Assembly: GCA_002104985.1 (NCBI GenBank)
Contig: MCGO01000072.1
Span: 1 to 64,000 of the forward strand
From: Rhizoclosmatium globosum
Taxonomy: Eukaryota > Chytridiomycota > Chytridiomycetes > Chytridiales > Chytriomycetaceae
DNA length: 64,000 nt
Reading direction: 5' to 3'
The notes beneath the pieces are model-generated. The model was not told where the DNA came from. It ran no database searches and was given only the letters and a program-made list of their open reading frames with translations. Within the stretch, counting starts at the first letter, position 1. Each line of letters opens with the position of its first letter. Of this stretch, positions 21,275 through 32,964 are shown one piece after another. Made by a program: the position numbers and the translations under genes.

Positions 21275-24200
21275 ATGTCTGACCAGGAAAAGTCCGCAAA
21301 ACAAAAGGAAAAAGAGGCAAAAAAGGAGCAGGAGCGCCTCGAGAAACTCGCTAAGTTTGCTGCGAAACAGAAGGCCCAGGAAGAGGCGAAGGCCGCCCAA
21401 GCAACGGCTGCTCCAAAACAAAAGGTGCGTGCGTTTGTTGCGCTTGAAACTTGAGCGAGAAGTATCCGATATTGGATGATTCGACGCCATTTGGCAACTG
21501 TTCCACTATGCACAATGTGGAAGAGGCGGAAGAGGCATTGAAAGAGTTGATCGTATAGTGGGGAGTGTGCCAAAGGATCAGCTGCATATTGCCATTCTGT
21601 TAACCTCAACTTCAAGATCTAACCTTTAAACACCTCAGAAAGAGAAGGTCAAGGAAGACAAGGAACCTGAAGTCTTCATCCCAGATACTACTCCTGAGGG
21701 ACACAAGAAGGATATGACCGTTCCATTTGCTGCAGCCTATAATCCTGTTCAAGTAGAAGCTGCCTGGTACTCTTGGTGGGAGAAGAGTGGATTCTTTAAG
21801 CCTGAATTGATCAACGGAGAGCCACGGTGAGATTTGTTGATTGTGGCAGAACGAATCTAACTATTTGATAGACCTGAGGGAACCTTTGTCATTTCAATCC
21901 CACCACCAAACGTTACTGGATCCTTGCACTTGGGACATGCTTTGACCAACTCTATTCAGGACACTCTTACAAGATGGTATGCTGGCTCTTTCCCAAACTT
22001 CATTCACCTATAACACAATCCCTTAGGAACCGCATGTTGGGAAAGACCACTTTGTATGTTCCGGGATGTGACCATGCCGGTATCGCGACTCAAATCGTTG
22101 TCGAAAAGAAACTCATGAAGGAGCGAAACTTGACGAGACACGATCTTGGCCGTGAAGTCTTTGTCAAGGAGATCTGGAAGTGGAAGAATGAATACGGAGA
22201 CAAAATTTACAACCAAATTCGTCGACTTGGAACCTCCGTTGATTGGGACCGTGCCGCGTTCACCATGGACCCAGGCCCATCAGCAGCTGTTACCGAAGCA
22301 TTCGTGCGTCTCCATGAAGAAGGAGTTATTTACAGAGAGAACAGACTTGTGAACTGGTGTACAAAACTCAAGACTGCTATCTCCAACTTGGAAGTCGAGA
22401 ACATGGAACTCACAGGATCCACTTTCTTGACTGTTCCAGACCACGATCCCAAAAAGAAGTACGAATTTGGTGTGATTGTTTCTTTCGCGTACAAGTTTGA
22501 GGGAAGCGGTGAGTTCGAAGTCCATGCACTGTATCTCCGAACTAAACATTCTGCATCTAGACGAGGAAATCGTAGTTGCCACGACACGTCTTGAAACTAT
22601 GTTGGGAGACACGGCTATTGCCGTCAACCCAACTGACGAGCGTTACAAGAGCAAGGTTGGAAAGTTTGTTGTTCACCCATTCAACGGTCGCAAGATCCCA
22701 ATTATTGCTGATGATTACGTCGACAAAGACTTTGGAACTGGTACGATATTCTCCAGCTGAAAATCGTTTGTTAAAGCATAAACTAGGTGCTGTGAAGATC
22801 ACTCCATCCCACGACCAAAACGATTACGCAATGGGAAAACGCCATAACCTTCCATTCATTAACATCTTCACTGACGACGGAAAGGTCAATGAAGAGGGAG
22901 GGGACTTGTTCACTGTGAGTCTCGTTTTCTACTCTTCATCTTAGTTTCACCAACACAACAAATACTAGGGGCTCCAAAGATTTGATGCTCGTGTTGCTAT
23001 TCTTGAAGCTTTGAAGGAGCGTGGATTGTACAAGGAGACAAAGCCAAACCCAATGCAACTTCCAATCTGCACGTAAGTCTCAGCAGAGATTGTAGACTTC
23101 CATACTTACAAATTCTAAGCCGTTCCAACAACGTTGTTGAGCCCCTTATGAAGCCCCAATGGTGGGTCGACTGCAAGGACATGGCTGCCAAGGCTTTGGA
23201 AGCTGTCAAGTCTGGAGAACTCGAAATTATCCCAAAAACAAGTGAAAAAGATTGGTTCTTGTGGTTGGAAAAGATTCAAGACTGGTGTATTTCTCGACAG
23301 TTGTGGTGGGGTCACCGTGTCCCTGCTTACTTCATCAAGATCAAGGGACAGGAGAATGACGTAAGTTGCAATGAAAGATTCGCTAAGCCTCTTCTAATCC
23401 AAATATTAAGGCTATGGAGAGCAAGTACTGGGTTTCTGGGCGGTCAGAGGCTGAGGCGCTTGAAAAGGCTCACGCCCGTTTCCCTAATGTTGCCAAGAAG
23501 GATATAATTTTGGAACAAGGTAACCTCGAAAGCTGATATACATTTATTCAAATTGCTTTTTAGATCCTGATGTCCTTGACACTTGGTTCTCATCTGGTTT
23601 GTGGCCGTTCTCCATCCAAGGCTGGCCTCAACAAACTCTTGACTTGAAGCACTTCTACCCTAACGCGATTTTGGAAACTGGTTGGGATATTTTGTTCTTC
23701 TGGGTTGCCAGAATGGTTATGATGGGTATCAAACTCACTGGAAAGGTTCCCTTCAAGCAAGTATTCTGTCACGCCATGGTTCGTGATGCTCATGGTCGTA
23801 AAATGAGTAAATCACTTGGAAATGTTATCGATCCTTTGGATGTTATCAACGGTACCACTCTGACTGCTCTGCAAAAGTCTCTTGAAGGTGGAAACTTGGA
23901 CCCTCGTGAAGTCAAGAAGGCTCAGGAAGGTCAGGCTAAAGACTTCCCCAACGGAATTCCACAATGTGGTACTGATGCCTTGAGATTCACTCTTTTGAAC
24001 TACTCGTCTGGAGGTAGAGATATCAACTTGGATGTTCTTCGTATTGAAGGATACAGAAAGTTCTGTAACAAGCTCTGGAATGCTGTCTTGAAGATGGGTC
24101 TTGACAAGCTTGGGGCTCATTTCATCCCTCAACCAGCTGAAATATACATTACTGGAAAGGAGTCGCTTGCTGACTTGTGGATCTTGCATAAGCTCAACAT

Positions 24201-25125
24201 TGCAGCTCGCGAAACCAACAAGGCCCTTGAAGACCGAAACTTCATGCAAGCTACCAACGTCGTTTACAACTTCTGGATGTATGAGTTGTGTGACGTTTAC
24301 CTCGAAATTTGTAAGCCAGTGCTGGCCGGTACAGATGAAGTGCAGCGTCGTGCATGCAGAGATACTTTGTACACATGTTTGGATGCAGGATTGAAGCTTC
24401 TGCACCCAATGATGCCATTCGTCACTGAGGAGTTGTGGCAGCGCCTTCCTCGTCGGGATAACGACCCATTGTCCAAGACTATTATGAAGGCTAAATTCCC
24501 TGTTGAGGTAACTTTTTTAATTGAGGTTTACTAGTAATTTAAGCATCCGCTGTTTAGATGGCCTGTTGGAACAACCCACAAGCCGATGCTGACTTTGAGA
24601 ACGTTAACAAGGTTGTTCGTGCTGCTCGTGTACTTCTTGCGGACTACAACATCAAGAAGGAAGGACAACGTTAGTAACTTTCTTTGTAATTCAATTATAG
24701 CTGACACCAACGATGCAGTGTTTGTTCAAACTAAGAACGAGGTCTTGTACGAGACTCTCCAAACTGAAGGAGTCACAATTTCCACAGGTCTCATCAAGGG
24801 TGCCAAGTCCTTGAAGGTTCTTTCTCAAAAAGAGGCCCCACCAGCCGGTTGCGCCGTTTCTCCCGTCTCTGGAGATTGTAACGTTTACTTGTTGGTGAAG
24901 GGAATGGTTGACTTTGATGCTGAAATCACGAAGCTGCAAGCCAGCAAGGCAAAAGCTGCCACTGCTCTTGCCGATTTGACCAAGAAAATGTCCGCTGCTG
25001 ATTACAAGACCAAGGTGAAGCAAGAAGTTCAAGAAACAAATTCGTCAAAAAAGTCTGCTTTGGAGACTGAGCTGGAGACTTTGTCTGCTGCCATCAAGAA
25101 CTTTGAGGGGTTGAAGAACATGTAA
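21275..25125 (+). CDS. VAS1: Valyl-tRNA synthetase
   Basis: Class I synthetase that charges tRNA-Val. Twelve exons: 21275-21424, 21639-21826, 21872-21976, 22027-22508, 22561-22740, 22787-22914, 22969-23072, 23120-23360, 23411-23519, 23564-24507, 24558-24669 and 24701-25125. Together they encode 1055 residues. Visible: a Lys/Glu/Ala-rich N-terminal extension, the HIGH motif as HLGH in [15 protein letters not shown], the CP1 editing domain ([11 protein letters not shown]), the KMSKS motif ([11 protein letters not shown]), the anticodon-binding domain and a C-terminal coiled coil. The frame stays open upstream of the ATG for about 44 more codons with a mitochondrial-presequence look (VFLLRRSLFIAPQ), so a second, mitochondrial form is likely. 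Confidence 0.95.
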
Positions 25126-27803
25126 GAAAGTTGAAATTGATGAGGGAGGTGTAAGGATGGAATAATAAATGTTGTTCAACTGAAATTATGTGTATAAACT
25201 ATTCTTGTGTCCGGAGGTAAATAAAATGGCAAGTACTTAGTCAAGAATATAGAAAAGATCTTCCATATCATTGTCCTTGCTTTGTTTGAGTATTTGAAAT
25301 GTGTATCCTCAAATTTCAGAGCATGACCCCTGAATTAGTAGCATATCAAATTCAAAATGTTTCTTGGAGAATTTGAATACCATAAATATCAAAATCCAAG
25401 AAAAACAGCACAGAATGAGGTAAAGGAAGATATTTTAGAGTATATTCCTTACATGCAAGCAATCATTAGATTCGAAATCTCTGCCAAGACTATGGCGTTT
25501 CTCTCTGGGCTATAGATTAATTTTCCGCCTCTCGACGAGCTTCAAGTCCGGCGAACTTTCCTCAACCTCCTGCCTCCACAACATCTCAAACAAACATCCC
25601 TACCCGACCTTTATATGGAACAAACACTCTAGAGTTTGCCATTCAGTAAGGTTCCATTTGTTCCATTTTTTGGAACATCCAAACTGAGAAAACATCCAGG
25701 ACGGTGGAAGACTTGGAGGCCATTGTCAAGGGACATTCCCAAAATGGCCTCCTTATCAATTACATTAAGGGAAAAGACTTGAAAAAGTTTGTGGAGGGCC
25801 TTCGAAGCCGCGGTGGATTCGCTTCGGAAGAGGTAAAGCGGTATTTCGTAGCATCTTCCTAACGTTCAATCAAGGCAGACTTCAACATATATAGATTCGA
25901 AAGTTCTGCCAAGACAAAAGCATTTCTGTGCAGGCTGAAGATGGTCCTCCCGAACGCTGATCAAGTTTTTTGGTTGGGCAGAAGTGCTACTCGATGCCAC
26001 TAGGTAAAATCTTAGAGAATATTTTCCCATTCCATGTTACAATTAAAGCACAGCAATTTATGCTGGGAGGCTCGGTTGTATCAAGCACTTCAGGCAGTGC
26101 ATCCATGTTTTGAGAAATTTGCTGCTTTTAAAGTAACTCAAATTATTGTTTACGATAAATAACCCCAATATGCAAGTGGAATGTTGGTTGAAGTATCTAT
26201 GATAATGGTTGAGCGTGTAATGGATGAATGAAAGTTGAAAAGTGTCATTCTATTTTTGAAAGAGAATCCTTTGGTAGAGGCTCGCAATTGTGGATGACGT
26301 ATGGCATAAGTTGTTCTGGGATTATTTCAGACACGATTGAAGAATACACTGGTTGCATTGGACAGTTAGTGGGTCTGAGTTACTGAACCTTATTGAGAAA
26401 CAAGTGTTGATGTTGTTGTTGATTCATGTTGAAAGCAAAAAATATAAAAGATAATTGATAATTTGAATTCCCCTCCAATTTCGTCCCCCCCTCCTCCTCT
26501 CGTACCTCTCTCCATACATCATTTATCCTCCCTCTTTAATGAGCGCCAGCCTACCATATTCACTAGGCTTTCTGCAAAGCCTTTTCCATTCCTATGAAAT
26601 TCTCCATAAACATAATTCAAGACAGGTGTTGCTTTTGAAAGCATGAAGTCCCAAGCAGTTTTAGGTAGGTTGGAACACGCTAGGGATAAAAATTGACCTG
26701 AATAAACAACAAATTAAGACCTCTCAAATAACAATGTTTTCCTCGTGCTGCTAAAACTGCAGATGCCAACTCCAAGCTAATTAACTTTTGATTTTGTTGT
26801 CTTTGAAAAGAAGAGAAGGTGCAGAAATGGCCCTCTTAGCAGACTGTCCAAGACACAGTTCAATTCGTCGTCATCCACCACCTCCTCTTCCAACTCATAA
26901 TCGAAGTCAGAGATTGTCGCAACCGAAGTTGCTTTCAGTCCTGCTTGGTTGGCGATATTATCGCGCATGGGCCGTGAAGGTCTGTCGTCAGGATTATTAA
27001 TTGACTTGCTAACACCGAGCTTAGTTGAAACTTACATATTCTCGGATAGGTGGGAACAAAGTTCTTGTCAAGAACTTTGATGATGCCGACTTTTGAAATC
27101 AAGGTCAGATATATCAACCATCTTCAGCAAAAAACTCACGACGGCAATGGGACAGACCGGTTTCATCGTTAATTTCGAATCCAACAGTATGCTCACCAAC
27201 TACGTCAGACCAACAGCCTAAAACTGCAGACGCCAACTCTAAACTTATTTACTTTTGATTTTGTTATATCTTTGAAAAAAAGGAGGGAGGAGCAGAAATG
27301 GAACGTTATATGACTTAATCTTTAATCAGGGGCCATTATGTTGATATCACCTGAATTAAAGGAACTGATCCAAAAATGTCTTCAATGACTAGCACGATAA
27401 ACAGCCTTGTGGCGAAAAAGCCTTGTGAAGTGTTACTGTGCTGTACGTGAAAGACTTTCTAAAATACATTGGCAAGGAGTTGAAATGATCATCCATCTCT
27501 TTTACTTGAGAACTCTCATTTTATTTGAGAACTGCTCTGACCTACTGCTCCTATCACATCAAGCAACTCTTTCTGAATCCATTTATTATAATTAATAGTG
27601 ACGATATGTGGCTGTGACAGAACGATTTGGTCAAACGGCTTGTCGAAGAGTGTATTCCACTGATTCCAGTCAAGATTACCTCTCCGTCGTTGAGCCACCA
27701 CTGCCATTAAAAATCGATTGTAGTAAACAAGCAATTGTTTTTATTGATAAACGTGAAATGATTGCAGACTAAAGAACAGATATTAGATAGATTAGAAGTT
27801 CCC
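25126..27803. other. Gene-poor stretch with FCP1-like relics and one orphan exon
   Basis: No intact gene is seen. 25735-25838 is a coding-like exon fragment (DLEAIVKGHSQNGLLI, then KDLKKFVEGLRSRGGF) ending at a GTAAAG donor; the family is unknown and no start or partner exon was found. 25975-26015 shares words with 10180-10220. A decayed FCP1-like 3' end lies at 26400-26690 on minus. Two related blocks at 26770-26970 and 27240-27310 resemble each other and 10905-10975. A 72-codon minus-strand frame at 27516-27734 is unrecognised. Confidence 0.55.
26400..26690 (-). pseudogene. Decayed 3' end of an FCP1-like gene
   Basis: The reverse complement aligns with 14314-14590, that is, the last exon of the FCP1-like gene (RVPTYLP, AWDF, LSKATP, LNYV-GEFH, GKGFAESL) and about 120 bases past its stop, including the poly-purine GAGAGGAGGAGG run. 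Substitutions, indels and stops remove the frame. A further piece upstream at 26777-26968 encodes an acidic tail (ELEEEVVDDDELNCVLDSL), which is the kind of C-terminus seen in FCP1, followed by a shared 3' block. Confidence 0.8.
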
Positions 27804-28851
27804 TTATTCCTTCTTCTTCTTAATGGCGCGGTATTCACCGACAACCATAGCGTGGTCTCTCTCATAAGGCTCGAGAGTCAGCTGTTCCTGTGGCTTAACC
27901 TTACCCTCTTGCAATTTCTTGACTTCATCGGCAAAGACAACAGCAGCCTCGGCGGTAGAGTCGATACAGGAAGCCTTGATAGAGATCATGATGTGACCAC
28001 CCTGCTTCAAGAACAAGTGGGAGTTCATTGTGATAATACGGGCCTGGTCTGGCTGGGCAACATCGGCAAAAACAACATCGACCATTCCAACGAGCATACG
28101 GTACTTGTGTGGGTGACGGGCATCCTCAACAATTGGAATAACGTTGGTACGCTTCTTGGCCATGTTGATCAAGTCACGACCAGAACGGTGGGAGAACTCG
28201 ACAGCGTAGACGAGACCAGTTGGACCAACGATGTCAGCGACGTGCGAAACAGTGGTACCGTTAGCAGCTCCGAGGTAAAGAACCTTGGCTCCTGGCTTGA
28301 TGTGAATGTGGTCAAGACCTCCCAAAATACCAGCGGCGATCTTGGATCTGAAAGGGTTCCAGACACGGTACTCAGTCTTGGTACCGTCGGTGTTGTCAAC
28401 ACTGATTCTCTTCTCGCCGTAGACAGACTCTCCTGGAACCAAGTTCTTGGTAACGAGCAAATCCTCCTTTCCACGGGCAATGAAGACTCCCTCGTGTCTG
28501 TGGGGCTCAACGACAACCTTGGCACCACCACGGGCTCCTCCACGACCGCCACGGGCTCCACCGCGGCCACCACGTGGGGCTCCACGGCCTCCTCCACGAC
28601 CACCACGGTCACCTAATTTTAAAATCGGGAAATGAGTATGAGGTAAGAATACATGAATAATCAAGGATATATACCTCCACCACGGCCACCACGGGCACCT
28701 CCACGACCGCCACGGTCGCCTCCGAATCCACCGCGACCTCCACCGCGTCCTCCACGGTCACCACCGAATCCTCCGCGCTTAACGACACCTCCACCACGAG
28801 CACCGAAACCACCGCCACCGCGGGGTGCACCTCCACGTCCTCCTCTGTCTC
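27804..28851 (-). CDS. NOP1: Fibrillarin (box C/D snoRNP 2'-O-methyltransferase)
   Basis: Methylates ribose in pre-rRNA as the catalytic subunit of box C/D snoRNPs in the nucleolus. Exons 28851-28675 and 28612-27804 join in phase. The first part is a long GAR domain of GGRGG repeats, split by the intron. The methyltransferase fold follows with [24 protein letters not shown], the SAM motif [28 protein letters not shown] and the catalytic-region motif [14 protein letters not shown]. It ends [10 protein letters not shown]. No ATG lies in the seen frame: a short first exon ending in phase 1 must lie upstream of 28851 and I could not place it with confidence. Confidence 0.93.
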
Positions 28852-29856
28852 CTTTAAATGATGAGTTAGATATTGAGGGTCGTTGGCAAATACACAGATG
28901 AACAAAAACAAAAAAGGTAGATGGACGAGACAGGAGTCGTAGCAAGCAGCTATTGACAGTTAGACGCCTTCGCAATCAAGCAAAGACAGGTTGGCGGAAT
29001 GTTGAATCAAAAATAGATTACAGCAAACCCTAACTCCTTCTGTACGTTCTCGTCATTTCCAACTGCCTCCACTCCTCTTGAGACCAGCAGTGAAGCTACG
29101 ATCAAGACTACGGCGAAGGGCAAAACCTCTGATGAGGTGTCCCATGCGTCAAGATCAAGCAACCACTGCTCCCCAACCTGCTCAGTACCAGCAACAGGTC
29201 AGGCGACGAAGAGGAACGGGCTGTGGATCAGATTTGGTGCAAATAGAAGGGATAGGAAGCTGTGTGAATAGTTACCGAAGCCCATTGTTATAAGTTGGTT
29301 TGTTGTTGGGAAGTTTTTTGAAAAGAAAAAAAAAGAAAAGAAAGACCCAACCACACATACACAAACCCCTTCCCCTTCCCTTTTGGATATAAAAGAAGTG
29401 AATCGAAAGGTTGAAGAGGTCATCTTTATTCAATTGGATTATGCTTTGTTTCATTTATCAACTTTTCATACTGTGCCATGATATAGTAGAATGGTATTCC
29501 ACATTTAGTGGCCACTCAAGAAAGGCGCGAGTATGTGTGGAGTAAAAAGATTATTGCTTTCGTCTTGTCCCTGCATTAAACTTTCGGCGAACACCAAAGC
29601 GAACTCCATATCCTGAGAGTACCGCTTGCAAGCTTTGGGGATTCCTGGAGTTGGATCCATTAAAACTCAGACTGCCATCAATCGCAATGGCCATTTCCAA
29701 CTCTCACACAATGCTAATGTATTGACTGTTCCACGATCATCTTCTCGACTGTTCTTGGATATTTATATTATGATCAAACTCTTTCGTTCCGCGCAATAGA
29801 TTTTTATGTTTCAAAGAGAATCATAAATATCCAGGTTATCAAAACGTTTGTTGGAA
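28852..29856. other. Intergenic, fibrillarin to YME2
   Basis: This must contain the missing first exon of fibrillarin. A candidate ATG at about 29148 (minus) opens MGHLIRG but would need a poor donor. An A/G-rich run occurs at 29310-29345. Nothing else is supported. Confidence 0.4.
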
Positions 29857-32854
29857 ATGGCATTGAGGCTCCACCAACGACTGTTGGCGCACCGGATCCA
29901 CCGAGCACCGGCGCCACTCTTCAGCAGTCGATATCCCGTTTCAGTGCGGGTTCTTTCGACTGCGAATCCAAGCACAAAGCCAGAGCAGCAGAACGACAAG
30001 GCCCTGGCTGTCTGGTTCGAGGGCGTGTATCCTGTCAAACTATCAAGGTGACTTCTTTCTTGTTTTAATTAAGCCGAAGTGGAGAAGCGTGGCTGATCAG
30101 GAACGCATCAGATGGGACCCGCGGCACTTGTACGCAACGTACTACTCAAACCAGCTCAAGGAAACCGCAAAGAAGATCATGATCCCTCCACCAGAAGCGT
30201 TCAAGGGAAAGTTCACGTACCTCAATTCGGTGTCGTCGATCAAAGAAGGTGGTCTGTTGGTGCGCTTTCTCTACGAAGGCGACAAGAAGGAGGCCTACGC
30301 TTCAATCAGCAACTGGCTCGAGAAACAAGGGGGAATCCGCTCTTTTTTGACGTTTGGCACAAAGTTGAAGGCGCATCCGGTTGAAGGAGGTGGGTGGTCG
30401 TTGTAACCACGTCAGGTGCAAATTGACTCAGACACTTGTTCTCAGTGCCTTGGATTGAGGACTTGCGCTCATCTATCCCATCTGCTCGGTGGGCTCAAAT
30501 TAATTAATACTGACCCAAACTGATCTGATTTCATATTAGTATCAACCTCGCTTTCAAGGGACCCGAATTACCAATTGAACAACTCTACAACGAGTTCAGA
30601 GACTACGGAAAGATTGATAGTGTCGTGGTTCAACCAGGACCCACGAAGGAATCGGCAAAGTATGGTCATATTCAGTTCATCAGTTCTCGTTCCGCAACAA
30701 GTGCTAGAGTCTGTATGAACGGGAAAGTTATTGATGGTACCACAATTCTTGTTTCATACGAACCAGTGAGTCTTTGTTTTACCCTTTTGGCACTCGTCTT
30801 GACCACTAATACACCATCTGCCAGGCCTTGCCACGAAACGCTATGCTCAACTACATTCGTGACCACCCAAGAGTCAGTGTACGTTTAATCTCACAATTTT
30901 TATATAGAATCAATACGTTTCTTACTGTTTCCACGATAGTTACCCATCATTTTGGCCCTCCTCGCATTCCTCTCGTTCCTCATCTTTGATCCAATGCGTG
31001 TCTTCTTTGTCACCAACGAAATCACGGAACGTTTCAGTTTGAAAAAGTATTCTTCACAAGTAACAGAGTCTGTGGAAAGTGTCAAAGACTTGTTGATGCG
31101 TTGGTTGTTTGGACGTATTCCTCAAAAGAAGACTGAAGAGGACGGTTTGAGTGATGCACTCAAGGAACGCAAAGAGTATGAAAGTCGCTTGATGACGTAT
31201 TTGAAGGAGACTCCTGGTTTGTCTCCCCCTTCTTTCTCGTAGCTTCGACTAAAACCCAAGCAGAAACGGCTCTCCTTATTCATGGGCCTAAAGGCACCAA
31301 GAGCGTTGATTTGATTGATAAGTGCACCAAAAACGAACCCTACGTCCTTCGCATCAAGTTGGATGAACTCATCAACCAACCAGACCATATTATGCTTGAC
31401 AGACTTGCCTCCCAAATTGGATGTTTCCCAATGTTTAACTGGCTCGTTTCATCTGGCTCTATTCTCGACACACTCTTTACGGCTGGAACTGGAATGAAAG
31501 CGGGTCTCTCATCGACTTCAATCGATCAAGTCCGTAAAATCTTTGAAATCGCTACTATTGCCATGAACCGTATCACTGCAGAACAGGAAAAGAGTCACCA
31601 GGCAGCCGTTGATAAGCATCACAGACTTGAACAGCAAGGAGCCTTATCGGAGAAGGAAAAAACTACTTTTACCTTGCCAGATATTGAGTACCCTATTGTT
31701 GTAATTGAAGGCTTCTTGGAAAACGAGAAGGCAAAGCAGGCGTTTGTTTACGAGGCCCTTGCAGAGTGGGCTGGAATGCTCACTGACCTTCACATTGCTC
31801 AGGTTGTGTTCTTGAGTGACAACCCAGCTTCATCCAAGTTCTTGGCCCGAGGTGAGCTAACTTATCAAGGTTTCACTTTTCCTCAGTAAATTCTAATATT
31901 TTTTTCTTCATTATAGCGATTCCAAATAGAACTGTTGACACAATTGCCCTCGCTGACGCTTCTCACTCCTCTTCCATTGCATACGCTCAACGTCGTCTTG
32001 GTTTCCAACCAACTCAAAAACTCCCCGCCGAATTTGAAGAGTACATCAAGGCTCTTGGTGGTCGCTTGAACGACTTGGAGCAGCTTATGCAAAAGACAAA
32101 GGCAGCGTTGAAAGCCGAACGTCACCGACCCACTGAAAACAACGGCAGCACCACAATTCTGGACAGACTTGCTGGAAAACCCAAAGCTTCCAACTTTGAA
32201 AACGAAGACGACGTTGCCCTCCTCGCAACTCCCGAACAACTCGTCGATGCTGTCAAAAAAGCATTCAACGACATTGTTGTTCGTGGTGAAACCGAAATCC
32301 GTAAAGTCGGACTCTTTGAAGACGCAACCCCTAGTCTCCTCGCCAACGCGAAGGAGGAGAAGAAGTCTTGGAACGCAGTACAAATGTGGAAGATTGTGCA
32401 GCTCTTGACAAAGTACGATGAAGTCTCATACGACGATTTACGGTTCCATCCACTGTTCAAGGGCGATGAAGCGCCCATTCAGGCTATTGAACGGGCTGGA
32501 TTGATTAGCGTTGTGTTGAAGGAGGGAAGACCGTATATCATCAAACCTGGAAGACCTGTATACCGCACTGCGTTCACGCGTCTTCAGTCTGACAAGAAGT
32601 ACGCAGCAATTATGGGACTCAAGACTGTGAAGGTCTTGATGAATGATGAGCTTGCGAAAGTGAAGGATTACGAGGCTGAACTTGCTACTTTGACGGGTCA
32701 AGTATCTACTGACAGAATGAGTTTCTGGGGTGCAAGTGATTTGAAGGGACGTGTCACTTTCTTGGCTGGTTTGATTGGAGAATGTCATGGTAAATTGAAG
32801 GCATTGGATGCAGAGGAGAGGCGGTTGAAGAAGATTGTCAAGTTGGTTGAGTAG
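29857..32854 (+). CDS. YME2: YME2-like mitochondrial inner-membrane protein
   Basis: YME2 (RNA12 family) sits in the mitochondrial inner membrane and affects mtDNA nucleoid structure and escape of mtDNA. Exons: 29857-30047, 30085-30389, 30446-30488, 30540-30765, 30825-30878, 30940-31216, 31264-31851, 31917-32854, in all 873 residues, the family length. Visible in order: an Arg-rich presequence (MALRLHQRLLAHRIHRAP); AVWFEGVYPVKLS; an RRM (IEQLYNEFRDYGKIDSVVV, YGHIQF, VSYEPA); a transmembrane helix (LPIILALLAFLSFLIFDP); then an AAA-like region with LLIHGPKGTKSVDLI as Walker A and a DIEYPIVVIEGF strand. Its end is coiled-coil. The first intron (37 nt) is the smallest in the gene. Confidence 0.93.
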
Positions 32855-32964
32855 TTTGTGTTTTTTTTTGCCGTTCCTCCGTCAAACAGTATAATACATT
32901 TTCCATACTATTTTCATGATTTATTAATATTCTATACAACGGAAACTGAAATCGTCAAAAGATT

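Noticed and set aside
28653..28901. Proline-rich ORF on the plus strand opposite fibrillarin
   Set aside because: It is the antisense reading of GGRGG repeats and has no independent support.
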